Virus record (IMG/VR): IMGVR_UViG_3300046007_011930
Location: 1-50,381 of that record
Direction: 5' to 3' (one strand)
DNA from: a virus
Length of the DNA stretch: 50,381 bases
In this document: piece by piece, positions 22,408-28,900 of the stretch
Numbering within the stretch: position 1 is the stretch's first letter
Layout: each line of letters begins with the position of its first letter
Made by a program: the position numbers and the translations under genes
Notes under the pieces: generated by a model
What the model saw: the letters and a program-made list of their open reading frames with translations, nothing else
Told to the model about the DNA's origin: nothing
Databases searched by the model: none

Positions 22408-22479
22408 TTAGATCAAATAGTTGATGATTAAGGTTACAAGGATAAAGCTTATCAAGAAGCTTAGAATATTAACTATCAA
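22408..22479 (-). CDS. Possible 23-residue membrane peptide
   Basis: The TTG at 22479 overlaps the preceding stop as TTGA, and the frame encodes a fully hydrophobic peptide (IVNILSFLISFILVTLIINY). The stop TAA is directly followed by the ATG of the deaminase gene, so the peptide exactly fills the gap. There is no ribosome binding site of its own, so coupling would be needed. Confidence 0.35.
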   Translation of the reverse strand: MIVNILSFLISFILVTLIINYLI

Positions 22480-22721
22480 TCTTTAATCTTTTCAATTGAG
22501 CGAGCAATAAGTCGATGCTCGGCTTTTTGGGTCTCGCGGATCATATCTTCAATGAATTGTTTCTGATACTTCTTAGGCATAAAGTCCAGCATACGGGTGG
22601 ATAGACTTTGCAGGAACCCAGCTTCATATGCATGTCCACCAAACAGATCGTAGTTGGCTTCTGAGAACGCTTTAAGAATATCTTTAAAAGTATCCTGGTT
22701 TTCGGTAGTGAAGGTGCCCAT
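22476..22721 (-). CDS. Hypothetical early protein
   Basis: An 81-residue helical protein. MGTFTTENQDTFKDILKAFS is followed by YDLFGGHAYEAGFLQSLSTR and a charged C-terminal helix. The leader before ATG 22721 is unusual: it contains TACAGCGGGGTATT, which recurs three times near 36.9 kb on the opposite strand. Function unknown. Confidence 0.8.
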   Translation of the reverse strand: MGTFTTENQDTFKDILKAFSEANYDLFGGHAYEAGFLQSLSTRMLDFMPKKYQKQFIEDMIRETQKAEHRLIARSIEKIKD

Positions 22722-22755
22722 TTCAAATACCCCGCTGTACGTTTAAGTTGTTTGT

Positions 22756-22784
22756 ATTATACGATCAATCTATTTGGATGTCAA
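22756..22784 (-). promoter_or_regulatory. Early sigma70 promoter
   Basis: Perfect TTGACA-17 bp-TATAAT on the minus strand, leading into a leader that lacks the usual ACAACGGAGC core. Confidence 0.85.
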
Positions 22785-22965
22785 CCAACTGTCCTTGATT
22801 GAAGATAAAGTATTCGTCAATTGGACGACCGGCACTCCCTGTGGCCACCCAGACACAACCATTACCTTTGTAGATTGAGGCCCATTCGGTACCACGCTTT
22901 TGGAGATGGTCGATGACCACAAGTAGTTCGAGCTCATTGATATCCTTGTCTACAACTCTAATCAT
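22765..22965 (-). CDS. Hypothetical early protein
   Basis: A 66-residue protein (MIRVVDKDINELELLVVIDH, then ASIYKGNGCVWVATGSAG), probably a small alpha/beta fold. It overlaps the upstream gene by ATGA, and its 3' end contains the next promoter. Function unknown. Confidence 0.75.
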   Translation of the reverse strand: MIRVVDKDINELELLVVIDHLQKRGTEWASIYKGNGCVWVATGSAGRPIDEYFIFNQGQLVDIQID

Positions 22966-23177
22966 GCCCGCTCCAACATCCGCATCAGTTCGTTGTGCCA
23001 GTAACCCATCTCATCGTGCTCCACGTAGAAGTCCGTAGTCGGGTCCCAGTAGCGGCCTTCTTTGGGATCGTAGTAGAGGATCTTACGACCGCCGAAGATA
23101 TAGGGACCTTCAAGTCCTTTACGGGGACCGTAGTTCTTAAACAGTTCTTCGGTCTTGCCCAGTACCTTGTAGCCCAT
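22962..23177 (-). CDS. Conserved early phage protein, paralogue of 25436
   Basis: A 71-residue protein. KGLEGPYIFGGRKILYYDPK and YWDPTTDFYVEHDE match KGLQGPFKFNQRIVYFDPL and YWDPASDHYLTDEE of the protein at 25436. The motif recurs in T4-like aquatic phages; function unknown. AGGAGC lies upstream of ATG 23177. Confidence 0.8.
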   Translation of the reverse strand: MGYKVLGKTEELFKNYGPRKGLEGPYIFGGRKILYYDPKEGRYWDPTTDFYVEHDEMGYWHNELMRMLERA

Positions 23178-23207
23178 TTGCTGCTCCTGTTGTTTCAGTG
23201 TAAACGT

Positions 23208-23236
23208 ATTATATGATCAGTAGAGAGAGTAGTCAA
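23208..23236 (-). promoter_or_regulatory. Early sigma70 promoter
   Basis: TTGACT-17 bp-TATAAT on the minus strand. A GTGGC/GCCAC hairpin at about 23240-23254 lies just upstream. Confidence 0.82.
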
Positions 23237-23255
23237 CCGTGGCGTTTATGCCACA

Positions 23256-23390
23256 CTACTTGACCAATTGGAACTTGCGCAATACTTCTCGAGCCTGAGA
23301 GAGATCTGGAACATCATTGTGGATAACTTGGATAGGTTTAGCCAGTAGATCCAAGTTCCATCTAATAATAGTTTTAGTATCAGTGTTCAT
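23256..23390 (-). CDS. Small hypothetical early protein (44 residues)
   Basis: A 44-residue protein (MNTDTKTIIRWNLDLLAKPI, ending REVLRKFQLVK). The ATG overlaps the stop of the gene at 23387 as ATGA, with AAGG upstream. It is the last of five coupled genes behind the promoter at 24967. The stop lies at the start of the closing GTGGC/GCCAC hairpin. Confidence 0.65.
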   Translation of the reverse strand: MNTDTKTIIRWNLDLLAKPIQVIHNDVPDLSQAREVLRKFQLVK

Positions 23391-23617
23391 AGTATGACCT
23401 TATCAATATCTAGAGGGCAGAGAATCAAAGGTTGTAATTTCATTGTGATCGCATCTTGATAGGTAAAAGAGTATTGCTCACCGGTCTCATCATGTCTAAC
23501 ACCGAATTGATCGGAGTGACGCCACATGACTCTAAAATCTCTGCCATCAGGTAGTTTAACGTATTGGCATGCCCTAAGACCAGTCCGCCACTTATTCAGG
23601 AATACAGGATCAATCAT
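23387..23617 (-). CDS. Hypothetical early protein
   Basis: A 76-residue protein (MIDPVFLNKWRTGLRACQYV, then WRHSDQFGVRHDETGEQYSF), a likely small beta-barrel. It is coupled by ATGA overlaps at both ends. No family recognised. Confidence 0.78.
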   Translation of the reverse strand: MIDPVFLNKWRTGLRACQYVKLPDGRDFRVMWRHSDQFGVRHDETGEQYSFTYQDAITMKLQPLILCPLDIDKVIL

Positions 23618-23829
23618 AGATATCCTTCTGCTTCAAGTTCTTGAACTGCTTCATCTATCAGTTGTGATAGCAATCGAATATTGTCTACTGATCTTAGATC
23701 CTTCTTACGCTTACCTAAGGCAGTACCTTTTTGATAGACCAACCAAATATGGTCTTCACAATAACTACGATCTTTGACTGCGTCTTTGCTACATCGTTCG
23801 CCCTGCCCGATCCATCGGCACCCTGTCAT
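23614..23829 (-). CDS. Small zinc-binding early protein, conserved in phages
   Basis: A 71-residue protein. C-x7-C followed by SYCEDH (CRWIGQGERCSK...RSYCEDHIW) is a likely zinc site. VYQKGTALGKRKKDLRSVD is a stretch I recognise from many aquatic phages. Function unknown. ATGA overlaps link it to both neighbours. Confidence 0.82.
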   Translation of the reverse strand: MTGCRWIGQGERCSKDAVKDRSYCEDHIWLVYQKGTALGKRKKDLRSVDNIRLLSQLIDEAVQELEAEGYL

Positions 23830-24056
23830 TTTGTCTCACCCTTTAAAGCTTTGATTTCTTGTTTCAGTCTCCTTTGGTCTTGTTCACTTAGCTCAACGAA
23901 ATCAATAATTCCTTGAACCTTACCTACTGTTCTACCAACTTCTTTCATAGCCCAATAGGTCCCTAAGAAACACCAAAACTGCCATGAGTCTGGTGGATAA
24001 CCTACTGCACTGAGTAGGTACACCACCGTGATCCAAAGTACTGTATGAACTACCAC
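23826..24056 (-). CDS. Membrane-anchored early protein
   Basis: A 76-residue protein with hydrophobic segments at the start (VLWITVVYLLSAVGY and FWCFLGTYWAM) and a charged helical tail (LSEQDQRRLKQEIKALKGE). The start is GTG 24056, immediately after the TAA of the ATPase gene, so translation is probably coupled. Confidence 0.7.
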   Translation of the reverse strand: MVVHTVLWITVVYLLSAVGYPPDSWQFWCFLGTYWAMKEVGRTVGKVQGIIDFVELSEQDQRRLKQEIKALKGETK

Positions 24057-24935
24057 TTAAGCTCGTTTCATACAAGTAGTCTTCGACATTGCGATCCAAG
24101 TCGTAGGAAAACTTTTACGCAGATCGGCCAACTTCAACACCATGCGCAGACTTAACTCGCGTAGTCTCGTAGCATTGTCCTCAACAAACTTAATCAGTTC
24201 ATCTTTAACAGACTGATCAAAATCGTAGCGATCCAGCATACCAGCATCACGTATAACTTGTTTGATTCGAAGAATTTTTTCACGATCAGTATCCATCTGT
24301 AGATCAATGTAGTGGCAGCGACTTTCCAGTGCATCCAAATGATCACGCAGTTTCTTACTACGTACATGCTCAAACTTGATATTAGTGATAAAGATCGCGG
24401 CACCCTTAAACTCAAAACGATCTGGGATACCTTCACTACGCAGCAAACGGCTATCAGTGTTCCAACTGATGAAACGACGCTCGCTACTATCCAAAGCACC
24501 CTTGAGGATGTTCAGTGACAGGTCCTCCATAAGGATTGAATCGCAGTCATCAAACACTACGACATTGCCTTTGTTGCTGAACTCGTAGAGCTTGGCGTAG
24601 AGGCCGATGGCTGACATCGCACCCTTAACGACTTCAAATTTGGGCTTGCGATCTGCAAGCTGATCGAAGAGTCCGTCCTTTTGTAGAACAGCCTCTACGC
24701 CGTAGCTCTTGCCCACACCAGGCGGGCCACTGACAATCATTGCACGTACATCGCCGCTTTTAACCGCACGAGTCATCTCAGTGAGAATATTAAATCGTTC
24801 GTTGAGACGAAGATAAATCTCGTCATCGGTTTCTTGTTCTACTTCACGCTCACGACGTTTGATCGCATCCTGATCAAGATCGAAGCTAATAACTTCACCT
24901 TTGCTGGGTTTTTTAGCAGCAGCGGTACGGGCCAT
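24057..24935 (-). CDS. AAA+ ATPase
   Basis: A 292-residue P-loop ATPase, the largest protein of the early block. Walker A is GPPGVGKS at 70-77 and Walker B is VVVFDDCDS near 125-133. ITNIKFEHVRSKKLRDHL supplies sensor 1 and the region before the arginine finger. The N-terminus is basic and Ala/Lys-rich. Similar ATPases occur in T4-like phages without an assigned role; remodelling of a host or replication complex is possible. Its promoter has a perfect palindrome over the -10. Confidence 0.88.
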   Translation of the reverse strand: MARTAAAKKPSKGEVISFDLDQDAIKRREREVEQETDDEIYLRLNERFNILTEMTRAVKSGDVRAMIVSGPPGVGKSYGVEAVLQKDGLFDQLADRKPKFEVVKGAMSAIGLYAKLYEFSNKGNVVVFDDCDSILMEDLSLNILKGALDSSERRFISWNTDSRLLRSEGIPDRFEFKGAAIFITNIKFEHVRSKKLRDHLDALESRCHYIDLQMDTDREKILRIKQVIRDAGMLDRYDFDQSVKDELIKFVEDNATRLRELSLRMVLKLADLRKSFPTTWIAMSKTTCMKRA

Positions 24936-24959
24936 GTCTAACTCCTTCTGTTGTGTTAA

Positions 24960-24978
24960 AGACTGTACTATACAGTCT
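24960..24978. promoter_or_regulatory. 19-bp palindrome overlapping the AAA+ promoter -10 (possible operator)
   Basis: The perfect dyad AGACTGTA-CTA-TACAGTCT covers the -10 of the promoter at 24967-24995. Its ACTGTA/TACAGT half-sites also occur in the larger dyad at 26103-26144. Confidence 0.5.
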
Positions 24979-24995
24979 AACTATTTACTTGTCAA
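24967..24995 (-). promoter_or_regulatory. Early sigma70 promoter
   Basis: TTGACA-17 bp-TATAGT on the minus strand, driving five coupled genes from the ATPase to 23256. The -35 overlaps the 3' end of the gene at 24992. Confidence 0.8.
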
Positions 24996-25162
24996 GTCTT
25001 TTTGGATTTCTTAGCGGTACGTTGTTCACGACCTTCCATCTCGGCCATACGACCTGAGAAGTTCTTACCCGCTTGGTGGATGACCTTAACTCGGTTACCA
25101 TCAGCATCGAAAAACTCTTGAATCAGGCCACCACTGGAACTCTGGGTCTCTTTGATCTTCAT
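24992..25162 (-). CDS. Small basic early protein (56 residues)
   Basis: A 56-residue protein (MKIKETQSSSGGLIQEFFDA, ending in a basic tail REQRTAKKSKKT). It starts 1 nt after the stop of the gene at 25164, with AAAGGACTG upstream. The stop codon lies inside the -35 of the ATPase promoter. A nucleic-acid-binding role is possible from charge only. Confidence 0.7.
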   Translation of the reverse strand: MKIKETQSSSGGLIQEFFDADGNRVKVIHQAGKNFSGRMAEMEGREQRTAKKSKKT

Positions 25163-25163
25163 T

Positions 25164-25361
25164 TCACAGTCCTTTCAAAACTTGTTGAGCAAGGTCAACA
25201 TCAGTAACATCATCGAGATATGCAGCTACCATCATATCATGCACCACTTGTGCATCACGCCCAAACTTAGCAAGAATTGCATTAACTTCGTCGGTGGATT
25301 TAGCATTCCAAAGCAAGTTAGCAATCACATGTTGCAGTTTGTTCTTAAGTACTAGTTCCAT
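25164..25361 (-). CDS. Hypothetical early helical protein
   Basis: A 65-residue all-helical protein (MELVLKNKLQHVIANLLWNA, then DAQVVHDMMVAAYLDDVTDV). AGGAGC precedes the ATG. It is the first gene of a two-gene cassette with 24992. Function unknown. Confidence 0.78.
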   Translation of the reverse strand: MELVLKNKLQHVIANLLWNAKSTDEVNAILAKFGRDAQVVHDMMVAAYLDDVTDVDLAQQVLKGL

Positions 25362-25392
25362 TTATTGCTCCTGTGTGTTTCAGTGTAAAAGT

Positions 25393-25421
25393 ATTATAGC
25401 AAGTTTTGGGTGGGTTGTCAA
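25393..25421 (-). promoter_or_regulatory. Early sigma70 promoter
   Basis: Perfect TTGACA-17 bp-TATAAT on the minus strand for the genes at 25164 and 24992. Confidence 0.85.
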
Positions 25422-25435
25422 CTGTGGCAGATAGA

Positions 25436-25645
25436 CTACAGATGTTGAACGCGGAGTTTTCCGTTTACAAAGGAAATCAATTGATAGGTTTCTTCATCTG
25501 TAAGATAGTGATCGCTAGCGGGATCCCAGTATTGATTATTCAATGGATCAAAGTATACTATTCGTTGATTAAATTTAAAAGGACCTTGTAGACCTTTGAG
25601 AGGCAAAAGTTGTTCTTGTTTAGGAAGTTCAAACTTAAATTGCAT
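25436..25645 (-). CDS. Conserved early phage protein, paralogue of 22962
   Basis: A 69-residue protein sharing KGLQGPFKFNQRIVYFDPL and YWDPASDHYLTDEE with the protein at 22962. AAGGAGAACTGCT precedes the ATG. It is separated from its upstream neighbour (25812) by a 166-nt tract made of five hairpins. Confidence 0.8.
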   Translation of the reverse strand: MQFKFELPKQEQLLPLKGLQGPFKFNQRIVYFDPLNNQYWDPASDHYLTDEETYQLISFVNGKLRVQHL

Positions 25646-25659
25646 AGCAGTTCTCCTTT

Positions 25660-25794
25660 GATATAGTATATATCACAAAAGGGGGAAACCCGTAATGCTT
25701 CACAGCAAACGGGTTTCCGGACCTCGGACACTACCCCGAGGTAGAACAGCACAGGGGGAGCGGACCCTGTGACCTAGAAATTAGTATTTCTAGG
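25660..25794 (-). ncRNA. Five-hairpin intercistronic RNA element (candidate structured RNA)
   Basis: Five stems follow one another with little sequence between them. P0 is GATATA/TATATC (25660-25674). P1 is GGAAACCCGT/ACGGGTTTCC (25684-25693 with 25709-25718), with an inner TGC/GCA. P2 is ACCTCGG/CCGAGGT (25721-25727 with 25736-25742). P3 is CACAGGG/CCCTGTG (25750-25756 with 25765-25771). P4 is CCTAGAAAT/ATTTCTAGG (25773-25781 with 25786-25794). P2 and P3 both have 8-nt loops. It lies between the genes at 25812 and 25436 on their presumed transcript. No hairpin is followed by a U-run, so a plain terminator is unlikely. The strand is inferred from the flanking genes. Confidence 0.5.
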
Positions 25795-25811
25795 ATTTGC
25801 GGAGCGATCTA

Positions 25812-26084
25812 TTAGATCAAACCCATTTGAATTGCACGATAACCAGCAGCAACTACACGGCGGCTTGGTTTGCCCAATTCATACTCAGTTACTTGAATAC
25901 CATTACCAGCTTTACGAGTATTGGCATAAACAGCATAACCAGCTTGGCGAATACGTGTTGCTTCAGCTGAGATATTCTTAATACCAAAACGTTTTTCAGC
26001 TTGACTAGCAGTGAACTTTTCACCATTCTGTAGTGCAGTAAAAAGTTTATGAGTTTTCGTATCTTTGTTAATTCTCTGTAGCAT
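25812..26084 (-). CDS. Helix-turn-helix DNA-binding protein
   Basis: A 90-residue winged-helix-like protein: FTASQAEKRFGIKNISAEAT gives the helix-turn-helix, and RQAGYAVYANTRK plus EYELGKPSRRVVAAGYRA give the wing and a C-terminal helix. The family occurs in T4-like phages. The promoter contains a long dyad (26103-26144), so it could regulate itself. GGAAAAG precedes the ATG. Confidence 0.8.
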   Translation of the reverse strand: MLQRINKDTKTHKLFTALQNGEKFTASQAEKRFGIKNISAEATRIRQAGYAVYANTRKAGNGIQVTEYELGKPSRRVVAAGYRAIQMGLI

Positions 26085-26102
26085 TTTCTTTTCCTTATTT
26101 TT

Positions 26103-26144
26103 TTACTGTATATTGCAACAGTTAACAACTATTATATACAGTAA
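26103..26144. promoter_or_regulatory. 42-bp dyad overlapping the promoter of the helix-turn-helix gene (possible operator)
   Basis: Perfect 11-bp arms TTACTGTATAT (26103-26113) and ATATACAGTAA (26134-26144). A GTTAAC palindrome at 26121-26126 sits exactly on the same centre. The right arm overlaps the -10 at 26131-26136. This is a typical layout for an autorepressor site. Confidence 0.6.
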
Positions 26145-26159
26145 TTACTCTAAGGTCAA
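26131..26159 (-). promoter_or_regulatory. Early sigma70 promoter
   Basis: TTGACC-17 bp-TATAAT on the minus strand, driving the helix-turn-helix gene. The -35 overlaps the 3' end of the gene at 26156. Confidence 0.8.
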
Positions 26160-26401
26160 ATAATAATTTTACCATTTTCTGTAGTAAAATCACCGGTCCG
26201 GAACTCTTGATCAACATAGTATTGAATCAATCGACGTTGAATCATAGTGATCAGATCACCATGCTCATCGGGAATGATGAACCTTACTGGACAACGACTC
26301 CAAGTGCGAAACTTATTAAATTCAGCAAAATATTGTCGATGGTCCGAATTGGCTGCATCAAATGATACAAAAGGTCGACCAAAAAATGCTAGTCTCGACA
26401 T
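26156..26401 (-). CDS. Hypothetical early protein
   Basis: An 81-residue protein (MSRLAFFGRPFVSFDAANSD, then RCPVRFIIPDEHGDLITMIQ). Strands and helices alternate and it ends with GDFTTENGKIII. It is the last gene of the 26645-26413-26156 operon. No family recognised. Confidence 0.78.
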   Translation of the reverse strand: MSRLAFFGRPFVSFDAANSDHRQYFAEFNKFRTWSRCPVRFIIPDEHGDLITMIQRRLIQYYVDQEFRTGDFTTENGKIII

Positions 26402-26412
26402 GTCTATCCCAC

Positions 26413-26634
26413 TTAGATAATAATAGGTTTGAAGATCATAGTATTACCACGAGCAAGCACAGCTTCACCGATGGATTTGCGGTCCTTACCCCAACCTTTC
26501 ATACCATTGGCAAACTGCCCAGCAACCTGCTCAGCTCGCTTGATAGGGTTGTCACTGACTGAATAAAAGCTAACCCCAGTTTCCAGAATATCACCACTAG
26601 GTGAAGCTTCTAGTGCAATTACAAGTCCTTGCAT
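26413..26634 (-). CDS. Hypothetical early protein
   Basis: A 73-residue protein from ATG 26634 (MQGLVIALEASPSGDILETG), chosen because AAGGATAAAATC lies just upstream. The region VAGQFANGMKGWGKDRKSIG is Gly/Lys-rich. Function unknown. Confidence 0.78.
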   Translation of the reverse strand: MQGLVIALEASPSGDILETGVSFYSVSDNPIKRAEQVAGQFANGMKGWGKDRKSIGEAVLARGNTMIFKPIII

Positions 26635-26644
26635 GATTTTATCC

Positions 26645-27052
26645 TTAAAAAGGTGCATCTTCAGTATTTTTGACCTGTGAATAAGCTTCAGCTTTGCTCA
26701 CAGTGCTCTTAGGTGCGGCTTTCTTTGCAGCAACCTTGGCCTCAATACCCGCCATCGTGGGCTTAGTGGCTTTGGGAGCCTTGGGCTGCTTGACTGTCTC
26801 ATTACGCTTATCCTGTTCAGATTCAAGTGCAGCACGAACCTCTTGATTGGTAACACCATCACGAGTGGCAAAGTCGATACTGAGCAAATATGCCACAGCT
26901 TCTTCTTTGGTCATAGCATGTTTTAGCTCGATGATGTCAATATCTTTGTGACCATTCTTTGCTAGCACTTTGACTCGCAGACCATCATTAGCGAAACGAA
27001 CTTTGAACTCACCGTTAAGACGGCTAACACCTGCATGGGTAAAAGTAGACAT
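26645..27052 (-). CDS. Conserved early phage protein with Lys/Ala-rich tail
   Basis: A 135-residue protein. The N-terminal domain (GVSRLNGEFKVRFANDGLRV, then LKHAMTKEEAVAYLLSIDFA) looks like a compact alpha/beta unit. The C-terminal third is basic and low-complexity (KQPKAPKATKPTMAG, AAKKAAPKSTVSKAEAY). It is common in aquatic T4-like phages, function unknown; the tail suggests nucleic-acid contact. Confidence 0.82.
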   Translation of the reverse strand: MSTFTHAGVSRLNGEFKVRFANDGLRVKVLAKNGHKDIDIIELKHAMTKEEAVAYLLSIDFATRDGVTNQEVRAALESEQDKRNETVKQPKAPKATKPTMAGIEAKVAAKKAAPKSTVSKAEAYSQVKNTEDAPF

Positions 27053-27115
27053 ATATAACTCCTTTCTGTGTATGTGTGTTTTAATGTCTGCTGCGGATTG
27101 TCCGCATTAGTTACT

Positions 27116-27144
27116 ACTATACGGAATTTTTTCCAACTTGTCAA
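27116..27144 (-). promoter_or_regulatory. Early sigma70 promoter
   Basis: TTGACA-17 bp-TATAGT on the minus strand. The leader contains a small hairpin with arms TGCGGA and TCCGCA around 27092-27106. Confidence 0.8.
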
Positions 27145-27338
27145 GCCAAATCGTAGGCCAACTTGTCCAAAATTTCCTGTACCGGTAGATCTGGATAGTC
27201 CCAAGATTGGGCACTTAACTCTTGTTGGAAACTGAGAAACGTTCCATCACTTTGCTTAAATGCCACACTGACTGGGATCCGGAACTCCCGCTCAATTGTG
27301 GGCATAAGTTCATGTAGACGAAATTGTAGTGCGTTCAT
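27141..27338 (-). CDS. Hypothetical early protein
   Basis: A 65-residue protein (MNALQFRLHELMPTIEREFR, then VSVAFKQSDGTFLSFQQEL). Its stop codon overlaps the -35 of the next promoter. The ATG at 27338 is shared with the end of the upstream gene. Function unknown. Confidence 0.78.
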   Translation of the reverse strand: MNALQFRLHELMPTIEREFRIPVSVAFKQSDGTFLSFQQELSAQSWDYPDLPVQEILDKLAYDLA

Positions 27339-27523
27339 TAGTATGATCCCTCTTCAAGTTCTTCATCAGTGAGTTCAACAAAATCAGTTTCGAGTCCCAA
27401 TTGCTCTAGAATACTAAGCAGTTCCATTGGTGTAATACGGTGACCGGAAAACAGTTCGCTGCCGTTTTGTTTAACAACGATCCAATCACCTGAGCCCATA
27501 CCATTAGTGATAACCTTAATCAT
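27338..27523 (-). CDS. Hypothetical early protein, acidic
   Basis: A 61-residue protein (MIKVITNGMGSGDWIVVKQN, ending ELTDEELEEGSY). A possible small beta-hairpin domain with an acidic tail. It overlaps the upstream gene by ATGA. Confidence 0.78.
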   Translation of the reverse strand: MIKVITNGMGSGDWIVVKQNGSELFSGHRITPMELLSILEQLGLETDFVELTDEELEEGSY

Positions 27524-28008
27524 TCTACTTCCTCATTCTCTTTACGTTCTTCAGCAATCGCTGATTCAAGTTTAACAAATCGATCATTGGTCTTGTAGTA
27601 TGCTACAAACCAAACCGTCTTACCATCAATCTGACGCAGAATATAGTTGTATTCCTCCTGCTGACCTGTTTTCAAATATTGCTGATAGTTTTCGTACTTG
27701 CGCTTCTCAACACCTTCTTCGCCGCGATCACGACCATAAAAAAAACACCAATTAGCATGTTGTCTACGCCAATTGTCGTATTCCTCTGTGCCCCACTTAT
27801 TTGGGTTGTCAAAGTCATGCTTCTCACCAATCTCGTTGCTGAGAATACTGAGATCGCCCAAGTCCATCAGTTGTTGCAGTTTGAACGGGTCTGACCAATG
27901 CTTAAGCAAGATACGACCATTGTTATCTAAGTAGCCATCCCAGTGGCAGTAGACCTGCTCAACTATACCATCAGCATACTCAAGTGCGATAGTGCTGCGA
28001 GTTGCCAT
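27520..28008 (-). CDS. Conserved phage protein
   Basis: A 162-residue protein. MATRSTIALEYADGIVEQVY, then CHWDGYLDNNGRILLKHW and QQLMDLGDLSILSNEIGEKH form a pattern I know from many tailed phages and prophages, annotated as hypothetical. The compact N-terminal domain is followed by charged helices (EEEYNYIL, KENEEVE). GGAGC precedes ATG 28008. Confidence 0.85.
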   Translation of the reverse strand: MATRSTIALEYADGIVEQVYCHWDGYLDNNGRILLKHWSDPFKLQQLMDLGDLSILSNEIGEKHDFDNPNKWGTEEYDNWRRQHANWCFFYGRDRGEEGVEKRKYENYQQYLKTGQQEEYNYILRQIDGKTVWFVAYYKTNDRFVKLESAIAEERKENEEVE

Positions 28009-28038
28009 TTCGTTGCTCCGTTGTGTTAGTGTAGAACA

Positions 28039-28067
28039 ATTATAACTGGATTGGACTCTGTTGTCAA
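28039..28067 (-). promoter_or_regulatory. Early sigma70 promoter
   Basis: Perfect TTGACA-17 bp-TATAAT on the minus strand; GTGGC/GCCAC arms lie upstream at 28071-28086. Confidence 0.85.
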
Positions 28068-28074
28068 CTGTGGC

Positions 28075-28641
28075 TTATTCGCCACGCGACTCTTCTTCCC
28101 ACTGTGCCATATTCTCACTGATGCAGAACTGCTCATCAATGTCTGAATCAATCGTATTAACAACTTCATCAGCAGTCATACCAGTGATCTCAACGCAGTC
28201 ATCAACCCCATCAATCCAACGACCACAGAAGCCCATACCGGGTTCGTAATACATCGCATCCACTTGATACCCTTGCTCAACCAGAGCAGCATATACACCA
28301 GTGGGGGGTGACCAGGCACTGTCAAACCCAAACGATAACAATTCATTCTCAACTGTTACATCAGCATCAGTATCAATATCCCATTTAGTGCCCCAATTCT
28401 TCACAGACCAATCATACCAGTCTGCGGCACCGAAGTATTTCTTATTCAGTTCCCGTTTGAACTGATTAAGTTCCTCAGCATAACTATCGCCCAAATGGCC
28501 TGCCACTGTATCCACCAGTTCTTGCGGTAGAGGTAGAACAAAGCGACAGAACTTGCCCTCACGCACCGCTTCGGCCAGTGCCGTGAGTTTAGTGGGATCT
28601 GTATGACGGATCTGAACAAAATTATTGCACCAGTTTGGAAT
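28075..28641 (-). CDS. YubB/DUF1281-like protein, apparent ATT start codon
   Basis: A 188-residue protein if started at ATT 28641. The family (ferredoxin-like YubB domain) begins MPNWC(N/S)NF. Here the codons for PNWCNNFVQIRHTDPTKL are intact and in frame, but the first codon reads ATT. AGGA lies 8 nt upstream and an in-frame TAG 12 nt upstream, so no normal start upstream is possible. The next usual start is GTG at 28566, which would delete the family N-terminus. Later features are WYDWSVKNWGTKWD and a C-terminal acidic helix. AUU starts are known for infC. A sequence error is the alternative. Confidence 0.75.
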   Translation of the reverse strand: MPNWCNNFVQIRHTDPTKLTALAEAVREGKFCRFVLPLPQELVDTVAGHLGDSYAEELNQFKRELNKKYFGAADWYDWSVKNWGTKWDIDTDADVTVENELLSFGFDSAWSPPTGVYAALVEQGYQVDAMYYEPGMGFCGRWIDGVDDCVEITGMTADEVVNTIDSDIDEQFCISENMAQWEEESRGE

Positions 28642-28659
28642 TTTGGGTTCCTACCTTTC

Positions 28660-28734
28660 TTACTTACTGTTGAACAAGTGTGTAGTATAGCACCGAATTT
28701 CTACGTTGTCAACTGGCTTACACCAGTTAGGCAT
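28660..28734 (-). pseudogene. 24-codon remnant of a YubB-like gene start (MPNWC)
   Basis: ATG 28734, with a strong GAGGAG upstream, begins MPNWC, the same start as the gene at 28075. It then runs through a promoter (28684-28712) and stops. This looks like an original gene start cut off when a promoter cassette was inserted or duplicated into it. Confidence 0.5.
28684..28712 (-). promoter_or_regulatory. Early sigma70 promoter, inserted after a gene start
   Basis: TTGACA-17 bp-TATACT on the minus strand, located within the 24-codon MPNWC remnant and upstream of the ATT-start gene. Confidence 0.8.
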
Positions 28735-28736
28735 GA

Positions 28737-28898
28737 TCACTCCTCAGGTAGATATTCGATTAGATGGGAAACAGGTGTGGCCATCAATAGTTGCTCAATT
28801 GCAGTGAAGTCCTTATTCTTAACATCTACGGCCAATTGCTTAATGACCTGATCAATTAGGTCCTGACGATCCACAAAATCATTGATAGTCTTGAACAT
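28737..28898 (-). CDS. Small early protein (53 residues)
   Basis: A 53-residue helical protein (MFKTINDFVDRQDLIDQVIK, ending VSHLIEYLPEE). Its stop overlaps the ribosome binding site of the MPNWC remnant. It lies 2 nt after the stop of the gene at 28901. A similar small protein exists in other phages. Confidence 0.7.
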   Translation of the reverse strand: MFKTINDFVDRQDLIDQVIKQLAVDVKNKDFTAIEQLLMATPVSHLIEYLPEE

Positions 28899-28900
28899 GA

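Noticed and set aside
17761-23216. Plus-strand open frames of 60-160 codons opposite the early genes
   Set aside because: They are antisense to minus-strand genes with promoters, leaders and ribosome binding sites; their compositions (Cys/Leu/Val-rich) are shadows and many run through promoter boxes.
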